From assembly GCF_013337685.1 (NCBI RefSeq), contig NZ_SUQN01000002.1, positions 1-64,000 on the forward strand: a stretch of DNA of 64,000 nt, in the 5' to 3' direction. The notes beneath the pieces were generated by a model that saw only the letters and a program-made list of their open reading frames with translations, was not told the origin of the DNA and made no database searches. A program made the position numbers and the translations under genes. The stretch is from Citrobacter gillenii (GTDB lineage: Bacteria; Pseudomonadota; Gammaproteobacteria; Enterobacterales; Enterobacteriaceae). Positions 18,253-27,305 of the stretch are shown one piece after another. Position 1 is the stretch's first letter. Each line of letters opens with the position of its first letter.

Positions 18253-19920
18253 ATGAAAAATACACTGAATCGCCTTGCCCCGCTGCCTGCGCAGAGAGTA
18301 TTTCTCGGGCTCAGCCTGTTTTACTGGTGCGGGGCAATGCACCTTTACTGGCCGAATAATGGCGGCAGCGGCCTGTCGTTACCGCTCAATATTTTGGCCT
18401 GGATCTACGCAGTTGTATTAGCCGGCTGCGTATCCGTACGACCCCCTCGCCAGGTCTGGCGCGTCACCTTGCCTGCCGTCGGGTTTATCGCAGGCTCACT
18501 CATTCTGACGTTGCTCTGTCTGATGACGCCCGCAGTCTGGCAACCTGAGTCACTGTTGGTGGTTGGGGCGCTGTTGGGCGGTGTGCTGGTTTATCTGGTG
18601 GTGCTGCAAATTCCGCTGGCGGCGAACACCCTGACGACATTACTGGCGCTGTTATGGGGAGCCAGCCTTATCGAGTGCCTCGTCTTCGTCTATCAGTATT
18701 GGCATCTACCGGGCGTGGGCTACTGGGAGTTTGCCTGGTGGCGCAGTACGCGGCCCTACGGCATTTTTCAGCAGGTTAACCTGATGGCCAGCTTCACCGC
18801 CTGCGGCACCCTGCTGTCGGTAGTGTTGGCCCTGCGACTACGCGGCAGAAAGATAATCGCCATGGTGTTTGCCCTTGGTGTGATGGGGTTTGTGCTGCAT
18901 GAATCACAGTCGCAAACCGGGTATTTGTCACTGGTCGTCGGTGAAACGCTGCTGCTGATGATTTTCCCCGCCCGGCGGCGGACGTTACTGCTTCTTGTGC
19001 TGCCGCTGGTGGTCGGAATGCTAGCAGGAGCGGCCGCGCGCCATGTTATGTCCGTTGCGACGGTCGAGCACTTGACGTCATCGCAGGTGCGCTGGACGGT
19101 ATTGAAAACGTCGCTGGCCCTGTTTATGGCGCGACCGTGGACGGGCTGGGGCATCGGCAGCTTTCCCGCTCTGTTTCTTGACCGCGCGGGCCATCTGGGA
19201 CTGAGCAGCATGTCGCACCCGCACAACGAGCTGGTGCTATGGATGGTCGAAGGCGGCATGGTCGGACTGGCGGGCACGCTCTGTTTTATTGCCGGAGGGT
19301 TCTGGCTCTGGCGGCGTGGCGATCGCTGGCACCGCGCCTGCATGGTGGCGGCGCTGCCGGTGGCGATTCATATGCTGACTGAATATCCCGTCAGGCAGTC
19401 GACGCCTCACTGGCTGCTGCTGATCCTGCTGCTACGTTGTGCGGATCGCACGGAAAACGCGTATCGGCTGGCGCTGTCGGTGACGAAAGGGATGTGCGTG
19501 ACCGCGTTTATTACATTTTTGCTTTTAACACCGGTATTGCTCCTCACGCTACAAACGCAGCAGCAGTTGACGATGGTGGAGCGGCGGGCAGAGCAGTGGC
19601 GACTGGCCAAATCGATCCCGGTAGGGGGCTGGTTGCTGGTCAGTCGCTACCGGTTTGATGTTGCAATGGGCGATGTGCAACGTTATCAGCGAACCCGGGA
19701 TACCCGCTGGCTGGCGCACGTTCAACGCTGGGCGCCTGACTATGTACGTGTTCATCCTGACCCGAACGTCTCCTACATCCAAATCTTGCTGGCGCTCAAG
19801 CAGCGCGACATGCCCGCAGCACGTCGTCTGGCGGCACGCTTTTATCGTGAATACCCGAACGATCGCCGTATCCCCTGGCTGCAGGATGCCCGACGTCCTT
19901 TTAATCAAAAAATGGAATGA
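18253..19920 (+). CDS. PglL/Wzy-type O-oligosaccharyltransferase-like membrane protein
   Basis: This 555-residue integral membrane protein has about 12 hydrophobic segments through residue ~435 and a soluble C-terminal region. It carries the motifs of the PglL/PilO protein O-oligosaccharyltransferase and O-antigen ligase family: RPYGIFQQVNLMASF near residue 170 (the Gln-x-Asn-type motif of the PglL_A region) and SHPHNELVLWMVEGG near 320-335 (the catalytic His of the Wzy_C domain). The C-terminal part (VHPDPNVSYIQILLALKQRD, AARRLAARFYREYPND) resembles the Wzy_C_2 region of pilin glycosylases. Known family members move an undecaprenyl-linked glycan onto Ser/Thr of pilins in the periplasm. It starts one base after the pilin stop and so belongs to the fimbrial operon, which is unusual for chaperone-usher pili. 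Ligase or polymerase activity cannot be excluded. Confidence 0.78.
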   Translation: MKNTLNRLAPLPAQRVFLGLSLFYWCGAMHLYWPNNGGSGLSLPLNILAWIYAVVLAGCVSVRPPRQVWRVTLPAVGFIAGSLILTLLCLMTPAVWQPESLLVVGALLGGVLVYLVVLQIPLAANTLTTLLALLWGASLIECLVFVYQYWHLPGVGYWEFAWWRSTRPYGIFQQVNLMASFTACGTLLSVVLALRLRGRKIIAMVFALGVMGFVLHESQSQTGYLSLVVGETLLLMIFPARRRTLLLLVLPLVVGMLAGAAARHVMSVATVEHLTSSQVRWTVLKTSLALFMARPWTGWGIGSFPALFLDRAGHLGLSSMSHPHNELVLWMVEGGMVGLAGTLCFIAGGFWLWRRGDRWHRACMVAALPVAIHMLTEYPVRQSTPHWLLLILLLRCADRTENAYRLALSVTKGMCVTAFITFLLLTPVLLLTLQTQQQLTMVERRAEQWRLAKSIPVGGWLLVSRYRFDVAMGDVQRYQRTRDTRWLAHVQRWAPDYVRVHPDPNVSYIQILLALKQRDMPAARRLAARFYREYPNDRRIPWLQDARRPFNQKME

Positions 19921-19921
19921 C

Positions 19922-20635
19922 ATGAACAGACCAAACGAACAGGCTCAATATCTACCCGCACGTCCCCGCAATGCCGAGCTGCTGCGGATAACCGGGATCC
20001 GTTTACAGCACATTCATTTTTTTGATGACGCCTCGCTGGATGTCCGTGAGGTGTTGAGTCAGGTTCGGACGTCGTTACCGCTGGATCTTTTTTTCAAGCA
20101 CCTTTCCACAACCGCGAAGCAGCAACTCTTTCTTTGGCAAATGCAGCGGGTACTGGCGCTGCCGGGAAGCTACTCCCTGAATGTGTCTGTCCGGATGCTG
20201 ACCTGCATGTCGTGGGTGACACGATTGATTAAACGGGCGCATCAAGGGCGTATTGTGATCGAAATTCAGGACCCAGGCACCATGATGCGTCTGGAAAAGT
20301 CAGAACAGCAGGCGGTGTGTATTGCGATAAGATCCCTGGTGCGCCACGGGTTCCGCGTCTGGCTGGATGATGTATCGCCCGAGCTATTTTTTGTCTGGCG
20401 ACTGTCTGGGGTTCGGTTCGATGCCATCAAAATTGAAAGCGGAATGTTTCATCAGTTCAGAGAATCGGAGTGGCAGCTGAGAGTTCTCATCAACCAGTTT
20501 CGCGGGCTGGGCGAGCGGGTGGTGATCGAGGGGGTGGAAACGCCGGAGGATTATGCCATCTGTCGCGTAAGCGGTGCCGATGCCGTGCAGGGATTTCTGT
20601 TTGCGCAAGAAATAATGCCTGAGCTGACAGCCTGA
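19922..20635 (+). CDS. EAL-domain protein, probably degenerate
   Basis: This 237-residue protein is a stand-alone EAL domain with no sensory or membrane part. Most cyclic-di-GMP phosphodiesterase positions are recognisable: LNVSVR (Asn), IVIEIQD (Glu), WLDDVSP (Asp-Asp), FDAIKIESG (Lys), VIEGVETPED (Glu) and DAVQGFLFAQ (Gln). The EAL signature itself is not clear (NAELLRI is the nearest segment) and loop 6, normally DDFGTG, reads DDVSPE, so it may bind without hydrolysing. It is the last gene of the fimbrial operon, one base after the transferase stop, recalling the EAL gene mrkJ beside Klebsiella type 3 fimbriae. Start ATG 19922. Confidence 0.82.
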   Translation: MNRPNEQAQYLPARPRNAELLRITGIRLQHIHFFDDASLDVREVLSQVRTSLPLDLFFKHLSTTAKQQLFLWQMQRVLALPGSYSLNVSVRMLTCMSWVTRLIKRAHQGRIVIEIQDPGTMMRLEKSEQQAVCIAIRSLVRHGFRVWLDDVSPELFFVWRLSGVRFDAIKIESGMFHQFRESEWQLRVLINQFRGLGERVVIEGVETPEDYAICRVSGADAVQGFLFAQEIMPELTA

Positions 20636-20653
20636 ACCATTGCTGGTTCAGGC
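20630..20653. terminator. Hairpin at end of fimbrial operon
   Basis: A 10-bp stem (20630-20639 with 20644-20653, loop TTGC) overlaps the end of the EAL gene and precedes the converging Spy-like gene. No strong T-tract follows on either strand, so it is only terminator-like. Confidence 0.45.
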
Positions 20654-20661
20654 TTATGCCA

Positions 20662-21072
20662 TTACTCGCCCAGCGTCTGTGCGATATCTTTTTGCACCAA
20701 CTTACGCTGCTCTGGTGTGAGGACTTTGCTCAGGTCAAAGTAGTATTTCACGCGGTAGTAACGTGCCTGCTGTTCGATGTTGCTGAACGCGGCAAGCTGT
20801 TTCTTAACAGCGGCATCATCCCATTTTCCGGACTTGATCACGTCAATCAGCACGCCGTCTTTAACGTCGTTCACCGAAATCTGGCTGACATTGGTTTCCA
20901 GCTGTTGGTGCAGCTTTTTAATCTGCGCCACCTGGTCATTGCTCAGTTTCAGGTGCTGTACCACTGGATCCTGGGCCGGGGCCGGAACGTTGGATACGTT
21001 TGCTGCAAGTGTGCTAAAGGAGGCACCCGCCAGGGTAGCAGCCAGCAAAGTCATGCGTACAAATTTCTTCAT
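20662..21072 (-). CDS. Periplasmic Spy/CpxP-like LTXXQ-family protein
   Basis: This 136-residue protein has a signal peptide (TLLAATLAGASFSTLA|ANV) and a small, largely helical mature part. Paired LTXXQ-like motifs occur: LKLSNDQVAQIKKLHQQL and VLTPEQRKLVQKDIAQ, the arrangement of Spy, CpxP and ZraP. Those proteins are periplasmic chaperones or stress sensors; the function of this member is not established. ATG 21072 has AGGA eight bases upstream. It lies beside yafV, where E. coli K-12 has other genes. Confidence 0.72.
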   Translation of the reverse strand: MKKFVRMTLLAATLAGASFSTLAANVSNVPAPAQDPVVQHLKLSNDQVAQIKKLHQQLETNVSQISVNDVKDGVLIDVIKSGKWDDAAVKKQLAAFSNIEQQARYYRVKYYFDLSKVLTPEQRKLVQKDIAQTLGE

Positions 21073-21227
21073 TTTGATATCCTGATAAGGGAATTTACGT
21101 GTGATTATCATTTTCAGAATACGTTGCCTGAGGCATGTCGCCACGCGAATTTGTTTTGCGGTTAGTTACGGAGTGAAACAATCCCGCCACGAGGAAACCG
21201 TTCCGTAACGGGCGAGAAGAGATATCT

Positions 21228-21995
21228 CTATAGCGTAAACGGGTCGGCATCCTGCCAGGCTGGAAACTTCTCGCGATACTCCCGCAATGCTGTAAGCGAC
21301 AGCTCAGCATCAATCCGCGTGGCCTGGTGCGCCTCGGCGGTGGCAATAATTTCCCCTTGCGGGTTAATTACCCGGCTGTCCCCGCGATAATGATGGCCAT
21401 TGCCATCGCTACCAACCCGGTTACATCCTGCTACATAAGCCTGGTTCTCAATTGCCCGGGCGACCAGCAGTGCCTGCCAGTGCAGTGAGCGTGGTGCAGG
21501 CCAGTTTGCGACATATAATGCCAGGTCATAATCCTCGCGATTGCGTGACCATACCGGAAACCGCAGGTCATAACAGACCAGCGGTAAAATACGCCAGCCG
21601 CGCCATTGAACAATGACGCGTTCTTCTCCAGCCTGATAATATTGGTGCTCGTTCGCCATGCGGAACAGGTGGCGTTTATCATAAAAATGAACGCATCCTT
21701 CGGGTTCTACCAGTAAAAAACGATTTACCGGGCCACGTTCTGACTGTAACGCGGCGCTGCCGGCGATTAGCGCATTTGTCTGCTGCGCTTTGGCGTGCAT
21801 CCAGCGAACAACCTCTTCCTGCGTAAGCGACGTGCTGGCCGCTTCCATCGCAAAGCCGCTGGTAAACATCTCGGGCAATACAATGACGTCTCGTCCGGTG
21901 ATGGTTTCAAGCTGTCGGTCGAAATGGCGCAGGTTAGCCGGGCCATCCATCCAGATCAGTGGTTGTTGCAGTAGGGTAATTTTCAAACCAGGCAC
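21228..21995 (-). CDS. yafV: Omega-amidase YafV (nitrilase superfamily)
   Basis: This 255-residue carbon-nitrogen hydrolase has the Glu-Lys-Cys triad of the nitrilase fold: VLPEMFTSGF, HFYDKRHLFR and LPLVCYDLRFPVW. The family hydrolyses alpha-ketoglutaramate or alpha-keto-gamma-methylthiobutyramate amides, a repair step after transamination of glutamine. GTG 21995 is chosen: GAGGAG lies eight bases upstream and the N-terminus PGLKITLLQQP matches E. coli. In E. coli ivy lies between yafV and fadE; here only 109 bases separate the two genes and ivy is missing. Confidence 0.93.
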   Translation of the reverse strand: MPGLKITLLQQPLIWMDGPANLRHFDRQLETITGRDVIVLPEMFTSGFAMEAASTSLTQEEVVRWMHAKAQQTNALIAGSAALQSERGPVNRFLLVEPEGCVHFYDKRHLFRMANEHQYYQAGEERVIVQWRGWRILPLVCYDLRFPVWSRNREDYDLALYVANWPAPRSLHWQALLVARAIENQAYVAGCNRVGSDGNGHHYRGDSRVINPQGEIIATAEAHQATRIDAELSLTALREYREKFPAWQDADPFTL

Positions 21996-22060
21996 AATCG
22001 AGGCTCCTCGTTGAACAGCATTTTGACACTGTAGCATGAGCATTACCGAAAATGTGGCAA

Positions 22061-22086
22061 TAAAAAGCCCCGCGTTAAGCGGGGCT
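22061..22086 (-). terminator. Terminator of fadE
   Basis: An 8-bp GC-rich stem (22066-22073 with 22079-22086, loop GTTAA) is followed on the minus strand by a T-run (TTTTTA). It lies 19 bases after the fadE stop. Confidence 0.85.
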
Positions 22087-22104
22087 GGAAGTCGTGCGCG
22101 ATCG

Positions 22105-24549
22105 CTATGCCGCTTCGACTTTACGCACTTTCTCTGGCAACTTTACCGGCTGGGTCGCCAGCTCCTCAGGGTCAAAATCATCCACGTTGATGCTGCGCAG
22201 ACGGCTCTCTTCCGCTTTCACCAGAATCGCGGCTTCGTCTTTATCAATCAACCCTTTTGCCAGCGCGTTACGCGCCAGTTCATCCAGGCGGGTAAACGGC
22301 AGGTTTTTACCCAGCTCTTTGCAGATACGCTGGTGGATAGGGTCGGCGGCAATCACGTCCAGCAACGCTTCTTCCAACAAGCCGACCGGATTGTATTGGC
22401 TTGGCGTCAGGTACTGACCGCGACCGATGCGTGAACGGGTTGCGCTCGGCACCTGCAAAATCTTCGCAACTTTATGATCCAGTTTGTCAGAAGGCGCATG
22501 GTAGTGGCGACCGGTCGGGAAGATAACCACATTCAGCAGCCCGGCAACGAAACGATTCGGGAAGTTTTGCAGCAGATCGTCCATCGCCTGTTCCGCTTTA
22601 TACAACGCATCCTGTACGCCCCAGTGAACCAGCGGCAGGTCGGCTTCATGGCGGCCTTCGTCGTCATAACGCTTCAGCACGGCGGAAGCCAGATACAGCT
22701 GACTTAATACATCGCCCAGACGCGCGGAGATACGCTCGCGACGCTTCAGACTACCGCCCAGCACGGCCATGGAGACATCTGAGAGTAATGCCAGGTTGGC
22801 GCTCAGACGGTTCAGGTGCTGGTAGTAACGTTTGGTGGCATCACCGGTTGGCGTGCTGCTGGTAAGCCCGCGCGTCAGACCGAGCCAGAAACTGCGTACC
22901 TTATTGCTGCCGACGTGACCAATGTGCTTAAACAGCAGCTTATCGAACGCATTCACATCGTTGTTCTGCGCCGCCGCCATCTCTTCCAACACGTACGGAT
23001 GGCAACGAATTGCCCCCTGGCCGAAGATCATCATGCTACGGGTCAGAATATTGGCACCTTCAACGGTGATGGCGATCGGGGCGCCCTGGTAAGCACGCGC
23101 CAGGAAGTTGCTTTCGCCCAGCATAATGCCTTTACCGCCAGTGATATCCATCGCATCGATGATTGACTGCTGCCCGCGGTGGGTACAGTGATATTTCACG
23201 ATGGCGGAAAGTACCGCTGGTTTTTCGCCGAGCATAATACCGTAGGTAATCAGCGACGCCGCGGCGTCCATCACGTAGGCGTTACCGGCAATACGCGCCA
23301 GCGGTTCTTCAATACCTTCCATCTTGCCGATAGAGATTTTGAACTGGCGACGAATATGCGCATAGGCACCTGTTGCCATGGCAACCGATTTCACGCCACC
23401 TGTCGAGTTAGATGGCAGCGTAATGCCGCGCCCCACAGACAGACATTCCACCAGCATACGCCAGCCCTGACCGGCCATCTTCGGGCCACCGATAATGTAA
23501 TCAATCGGTACAAAAACATCTTTACCCAGCGTCGGACCGTTCTGGAACGGGACGTTCAGCGGGAAGTGGCGACGACCAATTTCTACGCCCGGTGTTGAGG
23601 TGGGGATCAGCGCGCAGGTAATGCCCAGATCTTCTTCGCCGCCCAGCAGTTTTTCCGGGTCGGAGAGTTTAAACGCCAGGCCCAGCACGGTGGCGATAGG
23701 GGCCAGCGTGATATAGCGTTTGTTCCAGGTCAGGCGCATACCCAGCACCTGCTGACCCTGCCATTCACCCATGCAAACTACGCCGGTATCCGGAATCGCC
23801 CCTGCATCGGAGCCCGCTTCCGGGCTGGTCAGCGCAAAGCAAGGGATTTCCTGACCACGCGCCAGACGCGGCAAATAATGGTTTTTCTGTTCTTCGGTGC
23901 CGTAATGTTGCAGCAGTTCACCCGGGCCTAATGAGTTAGGTACGCCAACGGTGATCGCCAGGATCCCGGAGACGCCGGAGAGTTTTTGCAGTACGCGAGC
24001 CTGTGCATAAGCAGAGAATTCCAGACCGCCATACTCTTTCTTGATGATCATCGCGAAAAAGCGGTGCTCTTTCAGATACGCCCACAGTTCTGGCGGCAGA
24101 TCCGCTAATTCATGGGTGATCTGGAAGTCGTTTGCCATGCGGCACGCTTCTTCGACCGGACCGTCAATAAAGGCCTGCTCTTCTGCCGTCAGGCGTGGCT
24201 GCGGATAGCTGTGCAATTTCTTCCAGTCCGGTTTGCCCTGGAACAGATCGCCTTCCCACCAGGTGGTACCGGCATCAATTGCTTCTTTCTCGGTGCGCGA
24301 CATCGGCGGCATAACCTTACGGAAGCCGCGGAACACTGGCGCAGAGATCATGGATTTACGCATCGGCGTAAAGTTAAACGGCACCAGAATAATGGCCAGA
24401 GGAACCAGCAGCCAGACCGACCACAGGCCAGCTATGCCGAGCGCAGCCGTCCATGCGAGCAAAATTACGCTGCTGAGAAACAAGCTCACGCGGTGATAAA
24501 ACAATACGCCGAGCAGAACAATCGTTGCGAGAATACTCAAAATCATCAT
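22105..24549 (-). CDS. fadE: Acyl-CoA dehydrogenase
   Basis: This 814-residue flavoprotein carries out the first oxidation of fatty-acid beta-oxidation (acyl-CoA to trans-2-enoyl-CoA). An N-terminal hydrophobic region (residues ~1-55, two or more membrane-spanning stretches) precedes the acyl-CoA dehydrogenase core (about 75-480), with the FAD/substrate segments [33 protein letters not shown] and [11 protein letters not shown], and then a long C-terminal extension. Length and sequence match E. coli FadE. A FadR-type operator lies 22 bases upstream of the start codon. Confidence 0.96.
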   Translation of the reverse strand: MMILSILATIVLLGVLFYHRVSLFLSSVILLAWTAALGIAGLWSVWLLVPLAIILVPFNFTPMRKSMISAPVFRGFRKVMPPMSRTEKEAIDAGTTWWEGDLFQGKPDWKKLHSYPQPRLTAEEQAFIDGPVEEACRMANDFQITHELADLPPELWAYLKEHRFFAMIIKKEYGGLEFSAYAQARVLQKLSGVSGILAITVGVPNSLGPGELLQHYGTEEQKNHYLPRLARGQEIPCFALTSPEAGSDAGAIPDTGVVCMGEWQGQQVLGMRLTWNKRYITLAPIATVLGLAFKLSDPEKLLGGEEDLGITCALIPTSTPGVEIGRRHFPLNVPFQNGPTLGKDVFVPIDYIIGGPKMAGQGWRMLVECLSVGRGITLPSNSTGGVKSVAMATGAYAHIRRQFKISIGKMEGIEEPLARIAGNAYVMDAAASLITYGIMLGEKPAVLSAIVKYHCTHRGQQSIIDAMDITGGKGIMLGESNFLARAYQGAPIAITVEGANILTRSMMIFGQGAIRCHPYVLEEMAAAQNNDVNAFDKLLFKHIGHVGSNKVRSFWLGLTRGLTSSTPTGDATKRYYQHLNRLSANLALLSDVSMAVLGGSLKRRERISARLGDVLSQLYLASAVLKRYDDEGRHEADLPLVHWGVQDALYKAEQAMDDLLQNFPNRFVAGLLNVVIFPTGRHYHAPSDKLDHKVAKILQVPSATRSRIGRGQYLTPSQYNPVGLLEEALLDVIAADPIHQRICKELGKNLPFTRLDELARNALAKGLIDKDEAAILVKAEESRLRSINVDDFDPEELATQPVKLPEKVRKVEAA

Positions 24550-24571
24550 ATCGAAAAGCTCCCTTGCTTGT

Positions 24572-24588
24572 AGGAGGTCTGACCACTT
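24572..24588 (-). promoter_or_regulatory. FadR operator upstream of fadE
   Basis: Read on the minus strand the 17-base element contains TGGTCAGACC, matching the core TGGTCNGACC of the FadR consensus. It lies between the fadE start codon and the intergenic promoter region. FadR is known to repress fadE in the absence of long-chain acyl-CoA. Confidence 0.8.
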
Positions 24589-24693
24589 GTGATGATATGG
24601 TTGTAGTGGATGTAAATTCTTTTAGCAATGTGTTTACAAAATAATTACAACAAAGCTCACATTGTTGTTGTTTTCACCGGCACAAAAAATCAA

Positions 24694-24717
24694 AAGCCAC
24701 AGCCATTCCTGTGGCTT
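24694..24717. terminator. Hairpin in fadE-gmhA intergenic region
   Basis: A 9-bp stem (24694-24702 with 24709-24717) with A residues before and TTATG after lies between the two divergent genes. It could be a leftover terminator or an insulating element; its function is not clear. Confidence 0.4.
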
Positions 24718-24788
24718 ATGCTTCTCGCCTGTAGTGCTATCCGGTACACTGCATCTTGTCATTTACATTCATGCTGAAGGATATCCTC

Positions 24789-25367
24789 ATGTACCAGGAT
24801 CTTATTCGTAACGAACTGAGCGAAGCGGCGGAAACGCTGGCTAATTTTTTAAAAGATGACGCCAATATTCACGCTATTCAGCGCGCGGCGGTCCTGCTGG
24901 CAGACAGTTTTAAAGCGGGTGGCAAGGTACTTTCCTGCGGTAACGGCGGCTCCCATTGCGACGCAATGCACTTTGCTGAAGAGCTGACCGGGCGCTACCG
25001 TGAAAACCGTCCGGGCTATCCGGCGATCGCTATCTCTGATGTCAGCCATATCTCCTGCGTCAGCAATGATTTCGGTTACGATTATATTTTCTCTCGCTAT
25101 GTTGAAGCGGTAGGGCGTGAAGGGGATGTCCTGTTAGGCATTTCGACCTCCGGTAACTCGGCAAACGTGATTAAAGCCATTGCCGCTGCGCGTGAGAAAG
25201 GAATGAAAGTCATCACCCTGACCGGGAAAGATGGCGGCAAAATGGCCGGCAGCGCCGACATTGAAATTCGCGTCCCGCACTTTGGCTATGCTGACCGTAT
25301 TCAGGAAATTCACATTAAAGTGATTCATATTCTGATTCAGCTGATCGAAAAAGAGATGGTTAAGTAA
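24789..25367 (+). CDS. gmhA: Sedoheptulose 7-phosphate isomerase
   Basis: This 192-residue SIS-domain enzyme converts sedoheptulose 7-phosphate to D-glycero-D-manno-heptose 7-phosphate, the first step of ADP-heptose synthesis for the LPS inner core. The phosphosugar-binding segments [19 protein letters not shown] and [16 protein letters not shown] and the catalytic/metal residues in [12 protein letters not shown] are present. ATG 24789 gives the E. coli N-terminus [10 protein letters not shown]. Sequence identity to the E. coli protein is very high. Confidence 0.97.
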   Translation: MYQDLIRNELSEAAETLANFLKDDANIHAIQRAAVLLADSFKAGGKVLSCGNGGSHCDAMHFAEELTGRYRENRPGYPAIAISDVSHISCVSNDFGYDYIFSRYVEAVGREGDVLLGISTSGNSANVIKAIAAAREKGMKVITLTGKDGGKMAGSADIEIRVPHFGYADRIQEIHIKVIHILIQLIEKEMVK

Positions 25368-25377
25368 GAAGGCTATT

Positions 25378-25451
25378 GCCGGATGGCGGCTGAAGCCTTA
25401 TCCGGCCTACTTGCGTTTTGCGTAGGCCTGATAAGCGTAACGCCATCAGGC
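25378..25451. repeat. REP/BIME-type palindromic repeat
   Basis: Two imperfect REP-like palindromes lie back to back after gmhA: GCCGGATGGCG...TTATCCGGC and GTAGGCCTGATAAGCG...CGCCATCAGGC. This is the usual enterobacterial bacterial interspersed mosaic element between same-direction genes. Confidence 0.8.
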
Positions 25452-25478
25452 AGTTCAGCGTTTTAAGGTAGGTGATAT

Positions 25479-26246
25479 ATGTGCGAACTGCTCGGGATGA
25501 GCGCCAACGTGCCAACCGATATTTGCTTTAGCTTCACCGGGCTGGTTCAGCGCGGGGGAGGTACCGGGCCGCACAAAGACGGCTGGGGGATTACGTTTTA
25601 TGAAGGTAAGGGTTGCCGTACATTTAAAGATCCGCAACCCAGCTTTAATTCGCCTATCGCCAAACTGGTACAAGACTATCCCATCAAATCCTGTTCCGTG
25701 ATTGCTCATATTCGTCAGGCGAATCGGGGAGAAGTGGCGCTGGAAAATACCCATCCGTTCACGCGTGAACTGTGGGGGCGCAACTGGACCTATGCCCATA
25801 ACGGACAGCTAAGCGGTTATAAATCGCTGGAAACCGGTAATTTTCGTCCGGTCGGAGAAACCGACAGCGAAAAAGCGTTCTGCTGGCTGCTACATAAGCT
25901 GGTTGAACGTTATCCGCGTACGCCGGGCAACATGACTGCGGTGTTTAAATATATTGCCGTCCTGGCCGGGGAACTGCGTGAGAAGGGCGTCTTCAACATG
26001 TTGTTGTCCGACGGGCGCTACGTGATGGCGTTCTGTTCGACCAATCTGTTCTGGATCACCCGCCGCGCACCTTTCGGCGTGGCGACGTTATTGGATCAGG
26101 ATGTAGAAATCGACTTTAGCTCCGAGACCACACCCAATGATGTGGTCACCGTGATCGCGACGCAGCCGCTGACGGGCAATGAAACCTGGCAAAAGATTAT
26201 GCCAGGTGAATGGGCGCTATTTTGTCTCGGGGAGCGTGTAGTTTGA
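25479..26246 (+). CDS. yafJ: Class II glutamine amidotransferase-like protein YafJ
   Basis: This 255-residue protein begins [12 protein letters not shown], placing the N-terminal nucleophile Cys directly after Met as in class II (Ntn) glutamine amidotransferases. Downstream it has [27 protein letters not shown] and [10 protein letters not shown], the glutamine-binding strands of the family. No synthetase domain is attached, so the acceptor partner is unknown. It matches E. coli YafJ. Its 3' end overlaps the converging yafK by 30 bases. Confidence 0.92.
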   Translation: MCELLGMSANVPTDICFSFTGLVQRGGGTGPHKDGWGITFYEGKGCRTFKDPQPSFNSPIAKLVQDYPIKSCSVIAHIRQANRGEVALENTHPFTRELWGRNWTYAHNGQLSGYKSLETGNFRPVGETDSEKAFCWLLHKLVERYPRTPGNMTAVFKYIAVLAGELREKGVFNMLLSDGRYVMAFCSTNLFWITRRAPFGVATLLDQDVEIDFSSETTPNDVVTVIATQPLTGNETWQKIMPGEWALFCLGERVV

Positions 26247-26957
26247 CGCCAGCTGTGGCTGAATCACTTCATGGCTCAACGGTTTGCTAACGACGTAACG
26301 ACCATCGACCACGGAAACAGTCGGTGGCTTACGCGTCTGTTCAAAATAGTCGTATCCCGGTTTTAGCTGTGACCAGAACTTTTTGTAATACGAGTTCTGG
26401 TGGCGCTTCATGTTGGCATCGGTCATGCGGAACGGGTAAATGCTGACCTGCACGCTGGACTGGCCAAATACTAACGCCCCAGTGACAAACTGGAAAATCT
26501 CATCAATGCCGTTGTCGGTCATGGCATAGCAGCCGACAGAAACGCAGGCGCCGTGGATCATCAGGTATTTACCTTCGTATCCGTGCGCACGATCGTAGGC
26601 GTTGGGAAAGCCAATATTAATCGCTTTATAGAAGCGGCTATCCGGCTTGAGCTGACCGCGTTGTACGCTGTAAAACCCTTCCGGGCTTTTAAAATCGCCC
26701 TGGCGCTGCTTGGGTCCTAACCCGCCGGAATAGTTACAGATCTTGTAGCTGTCGAGCAATTGATATTGTTCGCCCATCTTGACGTACAGATCCAGCGTGC
26801 GTTCTTCTTTAAAGATCTGAATATAGACAGGAGATCCCATCAATTGCTGCTTATATTCTTTGCTGACAGGTGCAGTTGGACTGCTACTGCTCAGCAAACC
26901 GGCAAATGAAACGCACGGTAATAAAAGCATCGCAAGAAAAAATGCGATTTTACGCAT
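26217..26957 (-). CDS. yafK: Murein-lipoprotein releasing amidase DpaA (YafK), YkuD fold
   Basis: This 246-residue periplasmic protein has a signal peptide ([13 protein letters not shown] region) and an L,D-transpeptidase-like YkuD domain, with the catalytic segment [16 protein letters not shown] containing His and Cys. Despite the transpeptidase fold, the E. coli protein (YafK, renamed DpaA) detaches Braun lipoprotein from peptidoglycan. Length agrees with E. coli. It converges on yafJ with overlapping 3' ends. Confidence 0.92.
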   Translation of the reverse strand: MRKIAFFLAMLLLPCVSFAGLLSSSSPTAPVSKEYKQQLMGSPVYIQIFKEERTLDLYVKMGEQYQLLDSYKICNYSGGLGPKQRQGDFKSPEGFYSVQRGQLKPDSRFYKAINIGFPNAYDRAHGYEGKYLMIHGACVSVGCYAMTDNGIDEIFQFVTGALVFGQSSVQVSIYPFRMTDANMKRHQNSYYKKFWSQLKPGYDYFEQTRKPPTVSVVDGRYVVSKPLSHEVIQPQLASNYTLPETK

Positions 26958-27305
26958 ACTGCTTATTCCTTGATAAAACGGTTACACACGCCAGGACGGC
27001 AAATAGAGTCGCCAAATCGGATAAATCTGGATTTGGAGCGCTCACATTAGCACCAAGAAAGTTTTTCGCAAGTCTCTCGTGCTGCGTTTACACTTTAGTT
27101 TCTCTTTATACGCAACATTGGACTTAAAGGCAGTCAGACAGCGGCGTAATTTGTCGCTGCTATCCGTCCATTGCATAAGATTAATACTGACTTTCTAATC
27201 TATTGAATTTAAAAAATTAATCTATTAATAATCAAATATTAAAAAAGATATCCCGCCAATAGCAGTACACTGCGCCGAACGTGTTTGACCAGGTATTCTT
27301 TTTTC
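26958..27305. other. Intergenic region without a gene
   Basis: About 350 bases lie between the divergent yafK and yafL. The left part has average composition; the right part (27170-27260) is strongly AT-rich and probably holds the yafL promoter. In E. coli K-12 the yafQ-dinJ toxin-antitoxin genes sit at this location; I found no open frame resembling them here. Confidence 0.6.

Noticed and set aside
26958-27305. Expected yafQ/dinJ toxin-antitoxin pair
   Set aside because: No frame of suitable size or similarity exists; the region appears to be plain intergenic DNA.
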